This document shows, in pieces, positions 8,924 to 20,431 of a DNA stretch of 64,000 bases. How positions within the stretch are numbered: position 1 is the stretch's first letter; each line of letters starts with the position of its first letter. A program made the position numbers and the translations under genes. Source of the stretch: Pseudomonas sp. B21_DOA (GTDB lineage Bacteria > Pseudomonadota > Gammaproteobacteria > Pseudomonadales > Pseudomonadaceae); assembly GCA_030544685.1 (NCBI GenBank), contig CP086683.1:1178001-1242000 (forward strand), given 5' to 3'. The notes beneath the pieces were generated by a model that saw only the letters and a program-made list of their open reading frames with translations, did no database searches and had not been told where the DNA came from.

Positions 8924-9604
8924 ATGCGTTTGCTGGTCGTAGAAGATGAAGCCAAAACCGCCAATTTCCTCGCCAAGGGCCTGGGCGAGTCGGGTTTCGC
9001 CGTGGATGTGGCGCTCAATGGCCTCGACGGCCGCTATTTTATCGAGCAGCAGGAATACGACCTGATCATCCTCGACGTGATGCTCCCGGGTCTGAACGGC
9101 TGGCAATTGTTGCAACTGATCCGCCAGCGCGGCGCCACACCGGTGCTGTTTCTCACCGCCAAGGACGCCATCGAAGACCGCGTGCGTGGTCTTGAGCTGG
9201 GCGCCGACGACTACCTGCTCAAACCCTTCGCCTTCGCCGAGTTGCTCGCGCGCGTGCGCACGCTGCTGCGACGCGGGCCGATGCGCGAAGCCGAGTCGTA
9301 CACCATCGCCGATCTGGAAATCGACGTGCTGCGCCGCCGGGTCAGTCGCGGCGGCCAGCGCATTGCCCTGACCAACAAAGAGTTCGCCCTGTTGCAGTTG
9401 CTCGCCAGCCGCCAGGGCGAAGTGCTCTCGCGCACGCTGATCGCTTCGCAGGTGTGGAACCTGAATTTCGACAGCGACACCAACATGGTCGAAGTCGCCG
9501 TGCGTCGCCTGCGCGCCAAGGTCGACGACCCGTACATGCCGAAACTTATCCACACCGTGCGCGGCGTCGGTTATCAACTGGAAGCGCCGGACGATGTGGA
9601 GTAA
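8924..9604 (+). CDS. OmpR-family response regulator (heavy-metal type)
   Basis: DNA-binding response regulator of 226 residues. The receiver has the acidic pair in VVEDEA, phospho-acceptor Asp51 ([10 protein letters not shown]) and the conserved Lys in [10 protein letters not shown]. The C-terminal winged helix contains [20 protein letters not shown] and [14 protein letters not shown]. It resembles CopR/IrlR-type regulators. The start at 8924 follows GAGGTG. The gene overlaps the kinase by 11 bases. Confidence 0.92.
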   Translation: MRLLVVEDEAKTANFLAKGLGESGFAVDVALNGLDGRYFIEQQEYDLIILDVMLPGLNGWQLLQLIRQRGATPVLFLTAKDAIEDRVRGLELGADDYLLKPFAFAELLARVRTLLRRGPMREAESYTIADLEIDVLRRRVSRGGQRIALTNKEFALLQLLASRQGEVLSRTLIASQVWNLNFDSDTNMVEVAVRRLRAKVDDPYMPKLIHTVRGVGYQLEAPDDVE

Positions 9605-10982
9605 GTCGATCGCCTGGCGATTGGCGCTGGCCTTCGCCATGGTCTGCGCGCTGGTGCTGAGCGCAATCGGCGTGTTTCTCTACCGCTCGCTGGCCTCGGA
9701 ACTGGCCTTTCGGGACGACATGGCCCTGCTCGGGCGCCTAGAACAAGTGCGCGCCTTGCTCGCCGACAGCGACAGCCTCGACGCCCTGCAGGCACGGCCC
9801 CGGTTGTATCAGAACATGCTCGGCAATCTCGACAGTCTGTTGCTGGTGCGCCGGGCCGACGGCTCCAGCGTGATCGCGATCAACCCGCGCCAACGTGAAT
9901 TGCCGGCGCTCAATGCATTAGCGCGAGAGCAAATGCCGCAGCGCCGTGACGTGCTCAGCTGGCAGGCCAGTGACGGCGCCGAGCTGGCCCTGCTGTCCGG
10001 CCAGGCGCAGGGTCCCCACGGTGAAACCCTGACGGTGATCGCCGGCAAAGTGCTCAGCGAGCGCGAGCAGATGCTCGGCAGTTATCGCCTGCGTCTGTAT
10101 TTGTCCGTCGGCCTCGGCGCGTTGCTCGCGTTTGCGCTGGGCCTGCTGTTGCTGCGTCGGGGACTGCAACCTTTGCGTCAGTTGAGCGAAGCGGTGCGCA
10201 GCATCGATCTGCGCAGCCTCGATCGACGCCTGCCCACCGAGGGCACGCCGAGCGAACTGCGCGAGCCGGTGCACGCGCTCAACACCATGCTCGCGCGGCT
10301 GGACGGCAGCGTGCAGCGCCTGTCGCAATTCTCCGCCGACCTCGCCCACGAAATCCGCACGCCGCTGCACACCTTGCTCGCCAGCAACGGCCAGGCCCTG
10401 AACCACCCGCGCAGCACGGCCGACTATCAGGAAGTGCTGGCCTCGAACATGGAAGAGTTCGAACGGCTCAAGCGCATGGCCGAGAACCTGATGTTCCTCG
10501 CCCGCGCTGAGCAGGCCGAACGCGCGCTCAATCTGCAATCACTGAATTTGCGCAACGTCGGCGACGAACTCTGCGATTACTTCGAAGCCCTGGCTGATGA
10601 TCGCGGCCTTCGACTTGAAAACCGCATGCACGGCGAGTTGCTCGCCGACCAGCAACTGCTGCAACGCGCCCTCGGCAACCTGTTGGCCAACGCCGTACGC
10701 CATGCTGACCCCGGCACCCTGATCAGCCTGCAACGCCGCGATGAACCGGATATGTGCTGGCTGCAAGTGCACAACCACGGCCCGGTCATCGCGCCTGAGC
10801 ATCTGGGCAGACTGTTCGACCGTTTCTACCGCGTCGATCCTTCACGTGCGGAGCCGGGAGATTCGGGTGGGCTGGGGTTGGCGATCGTGCAGTCGATCAT
10901 GCAGTTGCACGGCGGGCAGGTGCGGGTGAGTAGTGTTGTGGCGGGGACGGTGTTTGAGTTGGGGTTTGTGATGCGGTGCTAA
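9594..10982 (+). CDS. Membrane sensor histidine kinase (heavy-metal sensor type)
   Basis: Partner kinase of the preceding regulator, 462 residues. It has a membrane span at about 8-30, a periplasmic part to about 165, a second span at about 167-187, then HAMP, a DHp domain with phospho-accepting His252 ([13 protein letters not shown]), and an ATPase domain with [12 protein letters not shown] and [11 protein letters not shown]. The architecture fits CopS/IrlS-like metal sensors, but no metal-binding cluster is evident in the short periplasmic loop, so the signal is unknown. The HbpS-like protein across the promoter may contribute. Confidence 0.9.
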   Translation: MWSKSIAWRLALAFAMVCALVLSAIGVFLYRSLASELAFRDDMALLGRLEQVRALLADSDSLDALQARPRLYQNMLGNLDSLLLVRRADGSSVIAINPRQRELPALNALAREQMPQRRDVLSWQASDGAELALLSGQAQGPHGETLTVIAGKVLSEREQMLGSYRLRLYLSVGLGALLAFALGLLLLRRGLQPLRQLSEAVRSIDLRSLDRRLPTEGTPSELREPVHALNTMLARLDGSVQRLSQFSADLAHEIRTPLHTLLASNGQALNHPRSTADYQEVLASNMEEFERLKRMAENLMFLARAEQAERALNLQSLNLRNVGDELCDYFEALADDRGLRLENRMHGELLADQQLLQRALGNLLANAVRHADPGTLISLQRRDEPDMCWLQVHNHGPVIAPEHLGRLFDRFYRVDPSRAEPGDSGGLGLAIVQSIMQLHGGQVRVSSVVAGTVFELGFVMRC

Positions 10983-11024
10983 GGCGTTAGCGATGACTGA
11001 CCATCTACGCTAAGCTTCGCGAAT

Positions 11025-11083
11025 TGCATCATTTAAGATGCATTATTTCGGTTGAAGCATCGTTTGCATCGTAAGCAATGCAT
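11025..11083. promoter_or_regulatory. Repeated TGCATC half-sites, likely HipB operators
   Basis: TGCATC-ATTTAA-GATGCA forms a perfect inverted repeat at 11025-11042, and TGCAT-CGTAAGCA-ATGCA a second at 11065-11082, with extra GCATCGT copies between. They end 12 bases before hipB. Antitoxins of this family repress their own operon through spaced dyads. Confidence 0.65.
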
Positions 11084-11094
11084 CAGAGGCGGTT

Positions 11095-11328
11095 ATGGAA
11101 AAGATTGGCGCATTGATCAGAAGCTTGCGCAAGGCTCAAAAAATGTCGCAACAGGCTTTGGCACAGCAATACGGCATGAGCCGCGCAACAATCTCGGGGA
11201 TTGAAAACAACACAATCTCGGAAATCGGTTTGCGCAAAGTCGAAGCGATTCTTAACGGATTCGGCTACGAATTGGCCGCAATCCCCGCGCCTCTCGACGT
11301 CCGACACTCGACACGCTGCGCAAGGTGA
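11095..11328 (+). CDS. hipB: HipB-like antitoxin, Xre helix-turn-helix
   Basis: DNA-binding antitoxin of 77 residues as read. Its helix-turn-helix is MSQQALAQQYGMSRATISGI, followed by LRKVEAILNGFGYEL, typical of HipB-like proteins. The last ten residues as read (DVRHSTRCAR) are not family-like. One extra C near 11302 would give PTLDTLRKVNFHD with a stop at 11340-11342, overlapping the hipA start by 8 bases, the usual coupling. This is therefore a possible frameshift, less certain than others here. Antitoxin function is inferred from the adjacent hipA. Confidence 0.8.
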   Translation: MEKIGALIRSLRKAQKMSQQALAQQYGMSRATISGIENNTISEIGLRKVEAILNGFGYELAAIPAPLDVRHSTRCAR

Positions 11329-11334
11329 ACTTCC

Positions 11335-12558
11335 ATGACTGAGGCATTGGACCGCTTGCAGGTCTGCGTCGGCGGCCATGAGGTTGGAAGATTGGGGCGC
11401 GGGCACGCAGGTGTCGACAGCGTGTTCAGCTATCGGGACGATGCGATTGATGAAAATGCCGTTTCGCTGACCATGCCGACACGCCTGGAAAGTTATGGTT
11501 GTGAACGCGGCATCCATCCGATATTCGAGATGAACCTGCCTGAGGGTGCGTTGCGCGATGAGTTGATGCGGCGGTTCAGCAAAGCCGTGCGCGGCTTCGA
11601 TGACTTCGCTTTGCTAGGTATCGTCGGCCCGCATCAACTCGGGCGTCTTTCGATCACGAGCGCATCGACAATTGATCGTCCGCCTGAAACCTCGCTCGCT
11701 GAGTTATTGGTTCATGATGGTGCGCAAGGTTTGTTCGAAGATCTTTTGCAGACTTACGGGCAGTATTCCGGGGTTTCAGGCGTGCAGCCCAAAGTATTGG
11801 TGCGTGACAGTGCCGCTGCAATAGACCGACTGACGCACCGAGGCTCGACTCATCTGGTCAAAGCCTTCCGTGCCGAAGAGTATCCCGAGCTGGCAACCAA
11901 CGAATTTTTCTGCATGCGCGCTGCGCAACTTTGTGGCCTCGACGTGCCGCATTTCGAACTCAGCGAGCATGGCAAATTTCTCGTCATCGAGCGTTTTGAC
12001 TTGAGCGACACCGGATACCTCGGTTTCGAAGACTTTTGCGTGCTCAACGGCTGGCCGTCGAAGGCCAAATACGACGGCTCTTACGAAGGAGTCGCACGGC
12101 AGATCAAGGCGTTTGTTTCGCCCTCATTACTCAAGCACGCACTGGAAGCTTTCTTCAAGATTGTCGCTTTATCGGCGGCATTGAAAAACGGCGATGCCCA
12201 CCTGAAAAACTTTGGCGTGCTCTATGAGGATTGTGGCGAGCACTCATTGATCAGGCTGGCTCCGGCGTACGACATCATCACCACGTCGGTGTACATCAAG
12301 AGCGATAGCATGGCACTGCTGTTGGGCGGTTCGAAGGCGTGGCCCAAGCATAAAATGCTTACCAGGTTTGGTCGTACGGCCTGCAATCTGAGTGAAGCGC
12401 GTTGTAACCAGTTACTGCATATGGTCGCGCACGGTGTGCAGGAAGCGATGGGCGAAATGGCGGAGTACAGCGCAAATCATCCTGCCTTCGCGGAGGTGGG
12501 CGCTGCAATGATCGAACAATGGTCTGCGGGTCTGGCGCGCAGCCTGCTCACCAGTTGA
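11335..12558 (+). CDS. hipA: HipA-family serine/threonine kinase toxin
   Basis: A 407-residue protein with the HipA_N-type region (to about 110) and the kinase core. The core shows the ATP loop region SGVSGVQPKVL, the catalytic KNGDAHLKNFG with its Asp and Asn, and the metal-binding APAYDI. E. coli HipA phosphorylates glutamyl-tRNA synthetase and causes dormancy; the target here is not known. All key residues are present, so the toxin is probably active and held in check by HipB. The start at 11335 is preceded by AAGGTG. Confidence 0.9.
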   Translation: MTEALDRLQVCVGGHEVGRLGRGHAGVDSVFSYRDDAIDENAVSLTMPTRLESYGCERGIHPIFEMNLPEGALRDELMRRFSKAVRGFDDFALLGIVGPHQLGRLSITSASTIDRPPETSLAELLVHDGAQGLFEDLLQTYGQYSGVSGVQPKVLVRDSAAAIDRLTHRGSTHLVKAFRAEEYPELATNEFFCMRAAQLCGLDVPHFELSEHGKFLVIERFDLSDTGYLGFEDFCVLNGWPSKAKYDGSYEGVARQIKAFVSPSLLKHALEAFFKIVALSAALKNGDAHLKNFGVLYEDCGEHSLIRLAPAYDIITTSVYIKSDSMALLLGGSKAWPKHKMLTRFGRTACNLSEARCNQLLHMVAHGVQEAMGEMAEYSANHPAFAEVGAAMIEQWSAGLARSLLTS

Positions 12559-12561
12559 AAC

Positions 12562-13566
12562 TCAACGCAACCCATCGCGAAACTGCCCCGGCGTCATTCC
12601 CGTCCAGCGCTTGAACGCGCGGCTGAAGCTGCTGGTGTCGGCGAAGCCCAGCAGATAACTCACCTCGCTCAACGAACACTGCGGATCGCGCAGGTGCAAC
12701 AGCGCGAGATTTTCACGGCTTTCGTTGAGCAGCGTGTCGAAACGGCAACCTTCATCCGCCAGATGCCGTTGCAGGCTGCGCAGGCTCAGGTGCAAGGCCT
12801 GGGCGATGCGCTCGGCGCTCGGTTCGCCTTCGGGTAATTGTTCTTCAATGGCATCGCGCACCTTGCGCTCCCAGGTCAGCGGTTTGAGCTGGGCGAGGGT
12901 GCGTTTGAGTACGGCTTCGTTGTGTTCGGCCAGTTCCGGGTTGGCGTCGTCGAGGTGGCTGTCGAAGTCGCTGAGTGCGAACTCCAGGCGGTCTTCGGCG
13001 GCGGCAAAACATACCGGCGCGCGGAAGACTTTGTGCCATGGCTGGGCATCGCTCGGTTCGGGGCGGCGCAAGTACACCGCCAGCGGTGCGTAGTCGCGGC
13101 CGAGGCGATTGCGGCAGGTGCGCACGTAGATCGCCGCGAAGGCGTCGATGGCTTCGACGGCCGGCGCCGGGTTGCCGGGCGGAATTTTCAGGCGGAATTG
13201 ATAGCGGTCTTCGCTGCGGCTCAGCTCCAGTTCCAACGCATCGCTGACCACCGGGTGATAGCGCACGATGCGCTCGAACACCTCGCGCAAGCTGCCGCTC
13301 GCCACCAGTGCATAACCGAGCGCGTGGAACGTGGTCGGGCTGACGAAGCGCGACACGCGCAAGCCCAGCGCCGGGTCGCCGCTGGCTTCAACGGCGAGCG
13401 CCCACAGGCGCGTGGTACCGGACAGCGGATAGCGTGCGTTGGGGTCGTCCATCAGCGCTGGGTCGAGCCCGGCCTGTTGGCACAAGGCAAGGCTGTCCAG
13501 CCCCAGCGCATCGAGTTGTTTGCGCAAGGCGCGGGTCCAGCTGGCGAGGGAGGTCGGTTCCTTCAT
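12562..13566 (-). CDS. AraC-family regulator with Arabinose_bd-type N-domain
   Basis: A 334-residue regulator. The N-terminal two-thirds match the PF12625 type (ALCQQAGLDPALM, YPLSGTTRLWALA, ALGYALVASGSLREVFERI), which binds small ligands. The C-terminus has the two AraC helix-turn-helix motifs, ending in LGFADTSSFSRAFKRWTGMT. It is divergent from the desaturase, with 100 bases between starts, and probably controls it. Its stop lies four bases from that of hipA on the opposite strand. Confidence 0.9.
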   Translation of the reverse strand: MKEPTSLASWTRALRKQLDALGLDSLALCQQAGLDPALMDDPNARYPLSGTTRLWALAVEASGDPALGLRVSRFVSPTTFHALGYALVASGSLREVFERIVRYHPVVSDALELELSRSEDRYQFRLKIPPGNPAPAVEAIDAFAAIYVRTCRNRLGRDYAPLAVYLRRPEPSDAQPWHKVFRAPVCFAAAEDRLEFALSDFDSHLDDANPELAEHNEAVLKRTLAQLKPLTWERKVRDAIEEQLPEGEPSAERIAQALHLSLRSLQRHLADEGCRFDTLLNESRENLALLHLRDPQCSLSEVSYLLGFADTSSFSRAFKRWTGMTPGQFRDGLR

Positions 13567-13666
13567 GCGGATTGGCGCGTCCGGTCAACAGGTTGGCGTT
13601 CTTGGCTAGCGCGGATCGAACCCCGGCAAGGCACGATGCATTCATCTTAGACCCGAGGATGGAAGC

Positions 13667-14740
13667 ATGGACGGTACTTCTGCAAGCCCTGAACGACTGA
13701 ATGCGGCGCAGCGTTCGGCATATATTCGCCAAGTGGTGTTGGCCAAAGGTGCGCAATTGCGTGAGCGCTACCCGATTCTTCAGCATCAGGATGCCCTCGG
13801 TGCGGGGATTCTGGCGTTCGCGCTGGCCGGGATGATCGCTTCGGCGGCGCTGTACATCACTGGCCATATGGCTTGGTGGGTGTGCCTGCTGCTCAATGCT
13901 TTTTTCGCCTCGCTGACCCATGAGCTGGAACATGACTTGATCCACAGCATGTACTTCCGCAAACAACGCGTGCCGCACAACCTGATGATGGGCCTGGTCT
14001 GGCTGGCGCGGCCGAGCACGATCAATCCGTGGATCCGTCGTCATCTGCACCTCAACCATCACAAGGTGTCCGGCACTGAAGCCGACATGGAAGAGCGCGC
14101 AATCACCAACGGCGAGCCGTGGGGGTTTGCCCGTCTGCTGATGGTTGGCGATAACGTCATGTCGGCGTTTATCCGCCTGCTCCGCGCCAAGACCTGGGCA
14201 CACAAGTGGAGCATCGGCAAACGCGTGCTCAAGGTCTACGCACCGCTGGCGCTGCTGCATTGGGGCGCATGGTATGTGTTTCTCGGCTTTCACGCGGCCA
14301 ATGGCATCGCGCATTTGCTCGGCTCGCCCATCGAGTGGTCGGCCACCACGCTTTCGGTGATGCAGGTGATCGATATCGCCGCCGTGGTGATCATCGGCCC
14401 GAATGTGTTGCGCACTTTTTGCCTGCACTTCATCAGCTCGAACATGCATTACTACGGCGACGTCGAACCGGGCAATGTGCTGCAGCAATGCCAGGTGCTG
14501 AACCCGTGGTGGCTGTGGCCGTTGCAAGCGTTCTGCTTCAACTTCGGCAGCAGTCACGGGATTCATCACTTCGTGGTCAAGGAGCCGTTTTACATTCGTC
14601 AGATGACCGTGCCGGTGGCGCACAAGGTGATGCGCGAGATGGGCGTGCGCTTTAATGATTTCGGCACGTTTGGCCGGGCGAACCGGTTTGTGCGTCCGGC
14701 TGGAATGGTGCATGAAGAGGTGAGTTCAGCCCGGGCTTGA
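13667..14740 (+). CDS. Membrane fatty-acid desaturase/hydroxylase-type di-iron enzyme
   Basis: A 357-residue integral membrane protein with three histidine boxes: HELEHD (about residue 84), HLHLNHH (about 127) and HGIHHF (about 288). These ligate the di-iron centre of fatty-acid desaturases and related hydroxylases. Hydrophobic pairs occur around 40-75 and 185-245. The substrate is unknown; membrane lipid unsaturation is the simplest guess. Control by the divergent AraC regulator is inferred from position. Confidence 0.85.
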   Translation: MDGTSASPERLNAAQRSAYIRQVVLAKGAQLRERYPILQHQDALGAGILAFALAGMIASAALYITGHMAWWVCLLLNAFFASLTHELEHDLIHSMYFRKQRVPHNLMMGLVWLARPSTINPWIRRHLHLNHHKVSGTEADMEERAITNGEPWGFARLLMVGDNVMSAFIRLLRAKTWAHKWSIGKRVLKVYAPLALLHWGAWYVFLGFHAANGIAHLLGSPIEWSATTLSVMQVIDIAAVVIIGPNVLRTFCLHFISSNMHYYGDVEPGNVLQQCQVLNPWWLWPLQAFCFNFGSSHGIHHFVVKEPFYIRQMTVPVAHKVMREMGVRFNDFGTFGRANRFVRPAGMVHEEVSSARA

Positions 14741-14759
14741 TGGGTTGTGCTCAAAGGCC

Positions 14760-14826
14760 CCTTCGCGAGCAGGCTCGCTCCCACAGTTGGAATCCGGTTT
14801 CCTGTGGGAGCGAGCCTGCTCGCGAA
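14760..14826. repeat. REP pair, family C
   Basis: Two inverted family C copies between the convergent 3' ends of the desaturase and atsA genes. Confidence 0.9.
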
Positions 14827-14845
14827 TACGATCTGTCAGACCCTA

Positions 14846-17281
<2,436 letters not shown>

Positions 17282-17285
<4 letters not shown>

Positions 17286-18880
17286 GCGTGTCTCCAGCGG
17301 GTCGCGCGAATTTCCAGGCGTTGGCCGATCAGGTTGAGCAGGGCGCCGGTGAGGCCGACCAGCAGCATGCCGGCCATGATCAGATCCATGCGCAACAGCT
17401 GCTGCGCGCCGATCATCTGACTGCCGATGCCGCCATTGGACGGCATGAAATATTCAGCGCCGATGGTGCCGAGCCAGGCGTAGATCAGGCTCAATCGCAG
17501 CCCGGCGAAAATCCCCGGCGCAGCGCCCGGCAGCACCAGTCGACGCAGGCGCTGGCCGAGGCGCAGGCGCAGCACTTGCGCGGCTTCGCTGAGTTGCGGC
17601 GACAGGTTGGCGACGCTGCGCTGCGTGGCGATGAACAGCGGAAAGAAAGCAGCGAGGGCGACAAAGACCCATTTGGCCAGTTCACCGAGGCCGAACCACG
17701 CGGTGAGTAGCGGCACCCAAGCGAAAATCGCAATCTGCCGCAGTGCGGCGAGTGTCGGGCCGAGCAACCGCTCACTGAGACGCGACAGGCCGAGCAGCAG
17801 GCCCAAGGCGAAGCCGAGGCCGCCACCGATCAGCAAGCCGCCGAGGGTGCGGCTCAGGCTCAGCGCCATGCCGTGGACCAGCGTGCCGTCGAGCAGTCCA
17901 TCCCATGCCGTGCTCAGTACAGCCGCCGGGCTGACCAGAATATTCGCGTCGACCCATTGCTGATCATTGGCCGTTTGCCAAAGCGCCAACAAGCCCAGCG
18001 GCAACAGCCACGGTTGCAGGCGTTGCCAGCCCTGATAGCGCGGGCCGCGTGTGATGTGCGCGGTGGCCGGGTGCGGCCAGTGCACCAGTCTGCGGTCGAG
18101 CAGGCCGATGCCGCGATCCATCGCCACGCCGATCAGACCGATGACCACGATGCACACGAACACGATGTCGAGCATGAACAACTGCCGCGCCCAGACCATC
18201 AGATAGCCGATGCCTTCGCTGGAGGCCAGCAGCTCGACCGCCAGCAACGAGGTCCAGCCGGCAGCGAGTGCCAGGCGCACGCCGGCCATGAACGCCGGCA
18301 GCGCAGCGGGAAGCACCAGGCGACGAATCAACAGACGCGGCGGCAGGCGCAACACGGCGGCGGCTTCGCGCAGTTTCGGTTGTGCATCGCGCACACCAAC
18401 CAGTGTGTGCAAGGTCACCGGCACCACAATGGCCTTGATCAGCACCATCAGTTTCAGCAGTTCGCCGATGCCGAAAAACACCATGAACAGCGGAATCCAC
18501 GCCAGCGTCGGCACCTGCGCCAATCCGGCGAATGTCGGAAAAACCAGGCGCTCCAGACGTCGACTGAAGCCCAGTGCGGCGCCAAGCACCGCGCCGGTCG
18601 AAACGCCTGCCAACAAGCCCCAGAACAACCGTTGCAGGCTGATCCACAAATGACTCCACAACTCGCCTTGGGCCAGTTCCACAGCGCTGCTCCACACCAG
18701 CGATGGCGCCGGCAGGATCTGCTCGCTCATCCACTGATTGCGCGCGGCCAGCCACCACAGGACGAACAGGCTGACGGGCAACAGCCAGGGCAACAGGCGT
18801 TGATTCAGGCTCGGCCAGGTGCGACGGCTTTTCAGCGGCGGCGCGGCCAGCGGCAGGCTGAGCAGAGATTGACGGGCCAT
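17282..18880 (-). CDS. atsB: Sulfate-ester ABC permease AtsB, two fused permease domains
   Basis: A 532-residue membrane protein made of two SsuC-like permease modules in tandem (about 30-265 and 290-525). Each has its own EAA-type loop: LREAAAVLRLPPRLLIRRLV and LSEAAQVLRLRLGQRLRRLV. One chain therefore supplies both membrane halves of the importer, where SsuC or TauC form dimers. It is the first gene of the unit atsB-atsC-atsA, divergent from atsR with 395 bases between starts. Confidence 0.9.
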
Positions 18881-18922
18881 GGGTGACCTCCGTTGTCGGG
18901 TTGCATGGCGAACCGCTTTTCA

Positions 18923-19010
18923 TGTGGCAGCGAGCCTGCTCGCGAATGGCTGTTTCAGGCAGCACTGATGGCGGCTGGCATTGCCTCTTCGCGAGCAGGC
19001 TCGCTCCCAT
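18923..19010. repeat. REP pair, family C, in the atsB-atsR divergent region
   Basis: Inverted copies (left arm slightly diverged, GTGGCAGCGAG) just upstream of atsB. A REP pair at a 5' end is unusual, since most here lie at 3' ends. Confidence 0.85.
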
Positions 19011-19024
19011 ACTGGGTTTCGTCA

Positions 19025-19275
19025 TATATGAAACTGATCTAACAAACTTGCGTTAGATGCTATCGGGAGATAAGCGAATCCATTTAAGGCTTGCCTGCTT
19101 GCGCGCATCCAATGCATTCGAAGAATATTTTCGATGCTGTTAATGCATATCGCGCTGCAAGCCGCACACGCCCTCACTTAGGTCATATGGATATAAAAAT
19201 GTGCATTTATAGTATTTAAGTGAAGGTATGCATCCAGCCTACTTTCGGCTCCTCAGCGATCAAGGAGCCGCACCC
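19025..19275. promoter_or_regulatory. Divergent promoter region atsB/atsR with repeated ATGCAT
   Basis: AT-rich stretch between the REP pair and the atsR start. It holds palindromic ATGCAT at 19112-19117, 19143-19148 and 19228-19233, plus GTGCATTT at 19201. The same hexamer recurs in the sftR/sftP promoter region. LysR-type (SftR) binding is an inference. Confidence 0.45.
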
Positions 19276-20289
19276 ATGAACCTTCCCTTCAAACGAATCA
19301 TCAGCCTGCTGGCCGCCCCGGCGCTTGCAGGCTTTCTTGCGCTTGGCGCCCAAGCCGAAGAACTCAAGGAAATCCGCATCGCCGTGCCCGACCTCAGCGC
19401 CGGCACTCAACACAGCGGCGGCGGCATCGTCGATGTGCTGCGCGATCAGCAGATCTTCGAAAAGGCCTTCGCCGAGCAGGGCATCAAGATCCAGTGGAGT
19501 TTCTTCAAGGGCGCCGGGCCGGTGATCAATGAGGCGTTTGCCAATGGCCAGGTTGATCTGGCCTATCTCGGCGATCTCGCCGCGATCATCGGCAAATCCA
19601 ATGGTCTGGACACGCGCCTGCTCAGCGCCACGGCGCGTGGGGTCAAGCAATACCTCGGCGTGGTGCCCGGCTCGGGAATCAAGACCCTGCAGGATCTCAA
19701 GGGCAAACGCGTGGCGATCTTTCGCGGAACGGCAACGCAACTGTCGTTCGATGCGGCGCTGGCCAGTCAGGGCCTGAGCGAGAAGGATCTGAAGGTCATC
19801 AATCTGGATTTCAACGCGGCGGTCTCGGCGCTCGCGGCCAAGCAGATCGATGCCTCGTGGGGCAGCTCCGCGCTGAGTGCCTTGCAAGCCAAAGGCCTGG
19901 CGGAATTGCCGCTCAACACCAAGGACCTTGGCGGCGCTGGCAGCGTGCAGGCGGTGTTGCTGGGTAATGGCAAGTTTGTCGACGCCCATCCTGAGGTCAT
20001 TGCGAAACTGCTCAAGGCGCAGCAGCAAGCGGTCGAGTGGCTGACGCAGGACAGCAACAAGGATGCGTATGTGCAGCTGGTATCAGGGCTGGCCAGTTAT
20101 CCGCCGGTGATTCTGGCTCAGGATCTGAAGGATCAGAATCTCAGCGAGATTTTCCCGTCGACACTGGATCCGGTGTTCTTGAGCGGCCTGCAGGACAAGG
20201 TCGACCTGGCGGCGCAGCAGAAGCTGATCCGCAAGCCGTTCAAGGTCAGCGATTGGGTGGCGCCAGAGCTTTCTGCAGCCAGGCTTTAG
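19276..20289 (+). CDS. atsR: Sulfate-ester binding protein AtsR (SsuA-like)
   Basis: Periplasmic binding subunit of the AtsRBC importer, 337 residues with a signal peptide cleaved near GAQA/EEL. The mature protein shows the aliphatic sulfonate-binding fold, with LAYLGDLAAIIGKSNG and LKGKRVAIFRGTATQLSFD. The start at 19276 follows AAGGAG; an in-frame ATG at 19228 has no such site. It is divergent from atsBCA, as in P. putida S-313, where atsR and atsK belong to the sulfate-ester locus. Confidence 0.9.
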   Translation: MNLPFKRIISLLAAPALAGFLALGAQAEELKEIRIAVPDLSAGTQHSGGGIVDVLRDQQIFEKAFAEQGIKIQWSFFKGAGPVINEAFANGQVDLAYLGDLAAIIGKSNGLDTRLLSATARGVKQYLGVVPGSGIKTLQDLKGKRVAIFRGTATQLSFDAALASQGLSEKDLKVINLDFNAAVSALAAKQIDASWGSSALSALQAKGLAELPLNTKDLGGAGSVQAVLLGNGKFVDAHPEVIAKLLKAQQQAVEWLTQDSNKDAYVQLVSGLASYPPVILAQDLKDQNLSEIFPSTLDPVFLSGLQDKVDLAAQQKLIRKPFKVSDWVAPELSAARL

Positions 20290-20308
20290 ATCTCCAGCGT
20301 CTTTCCAG

Positions 20309-20410
20309 ATCGTTCCCACGCTCCGCGTGGGAATGCAGCCGAGGACGCTCCGCGTCCTTGTGACGCAGAGCGTCACGGGTTTCATTCCCACGCAGAGCGT
20401 GGGAACGATC
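20309..20410. repeat. BIME-type repeat, family D (CGTTCCCACGC...GCGTGGGAACG)
   Basis: Composite palindrome: outer arms GATCGTTCCCACGCTCCGCG and GCAGAGCGTGGGAACGATC, inner arms GACGCTCCGCGTC and GACGCAGAGCGTC. Copies also occur at 22491-22594 and 34401-34506, with a short form at 37859. It separates the convergent atsR and LysR genes. Confidence 0.88.
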
Positions 20411-20431
20411 GGCGTGTGCCACGAAGGTTTT

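Noticed and set aside
13388..14713. 441-residue minus-strand frame across the desaturase and the AraC gene start.
   Set aside because: It spans two real genes and their promoter, has no motif, and is His/Gln/Arg-rich like other shadows.
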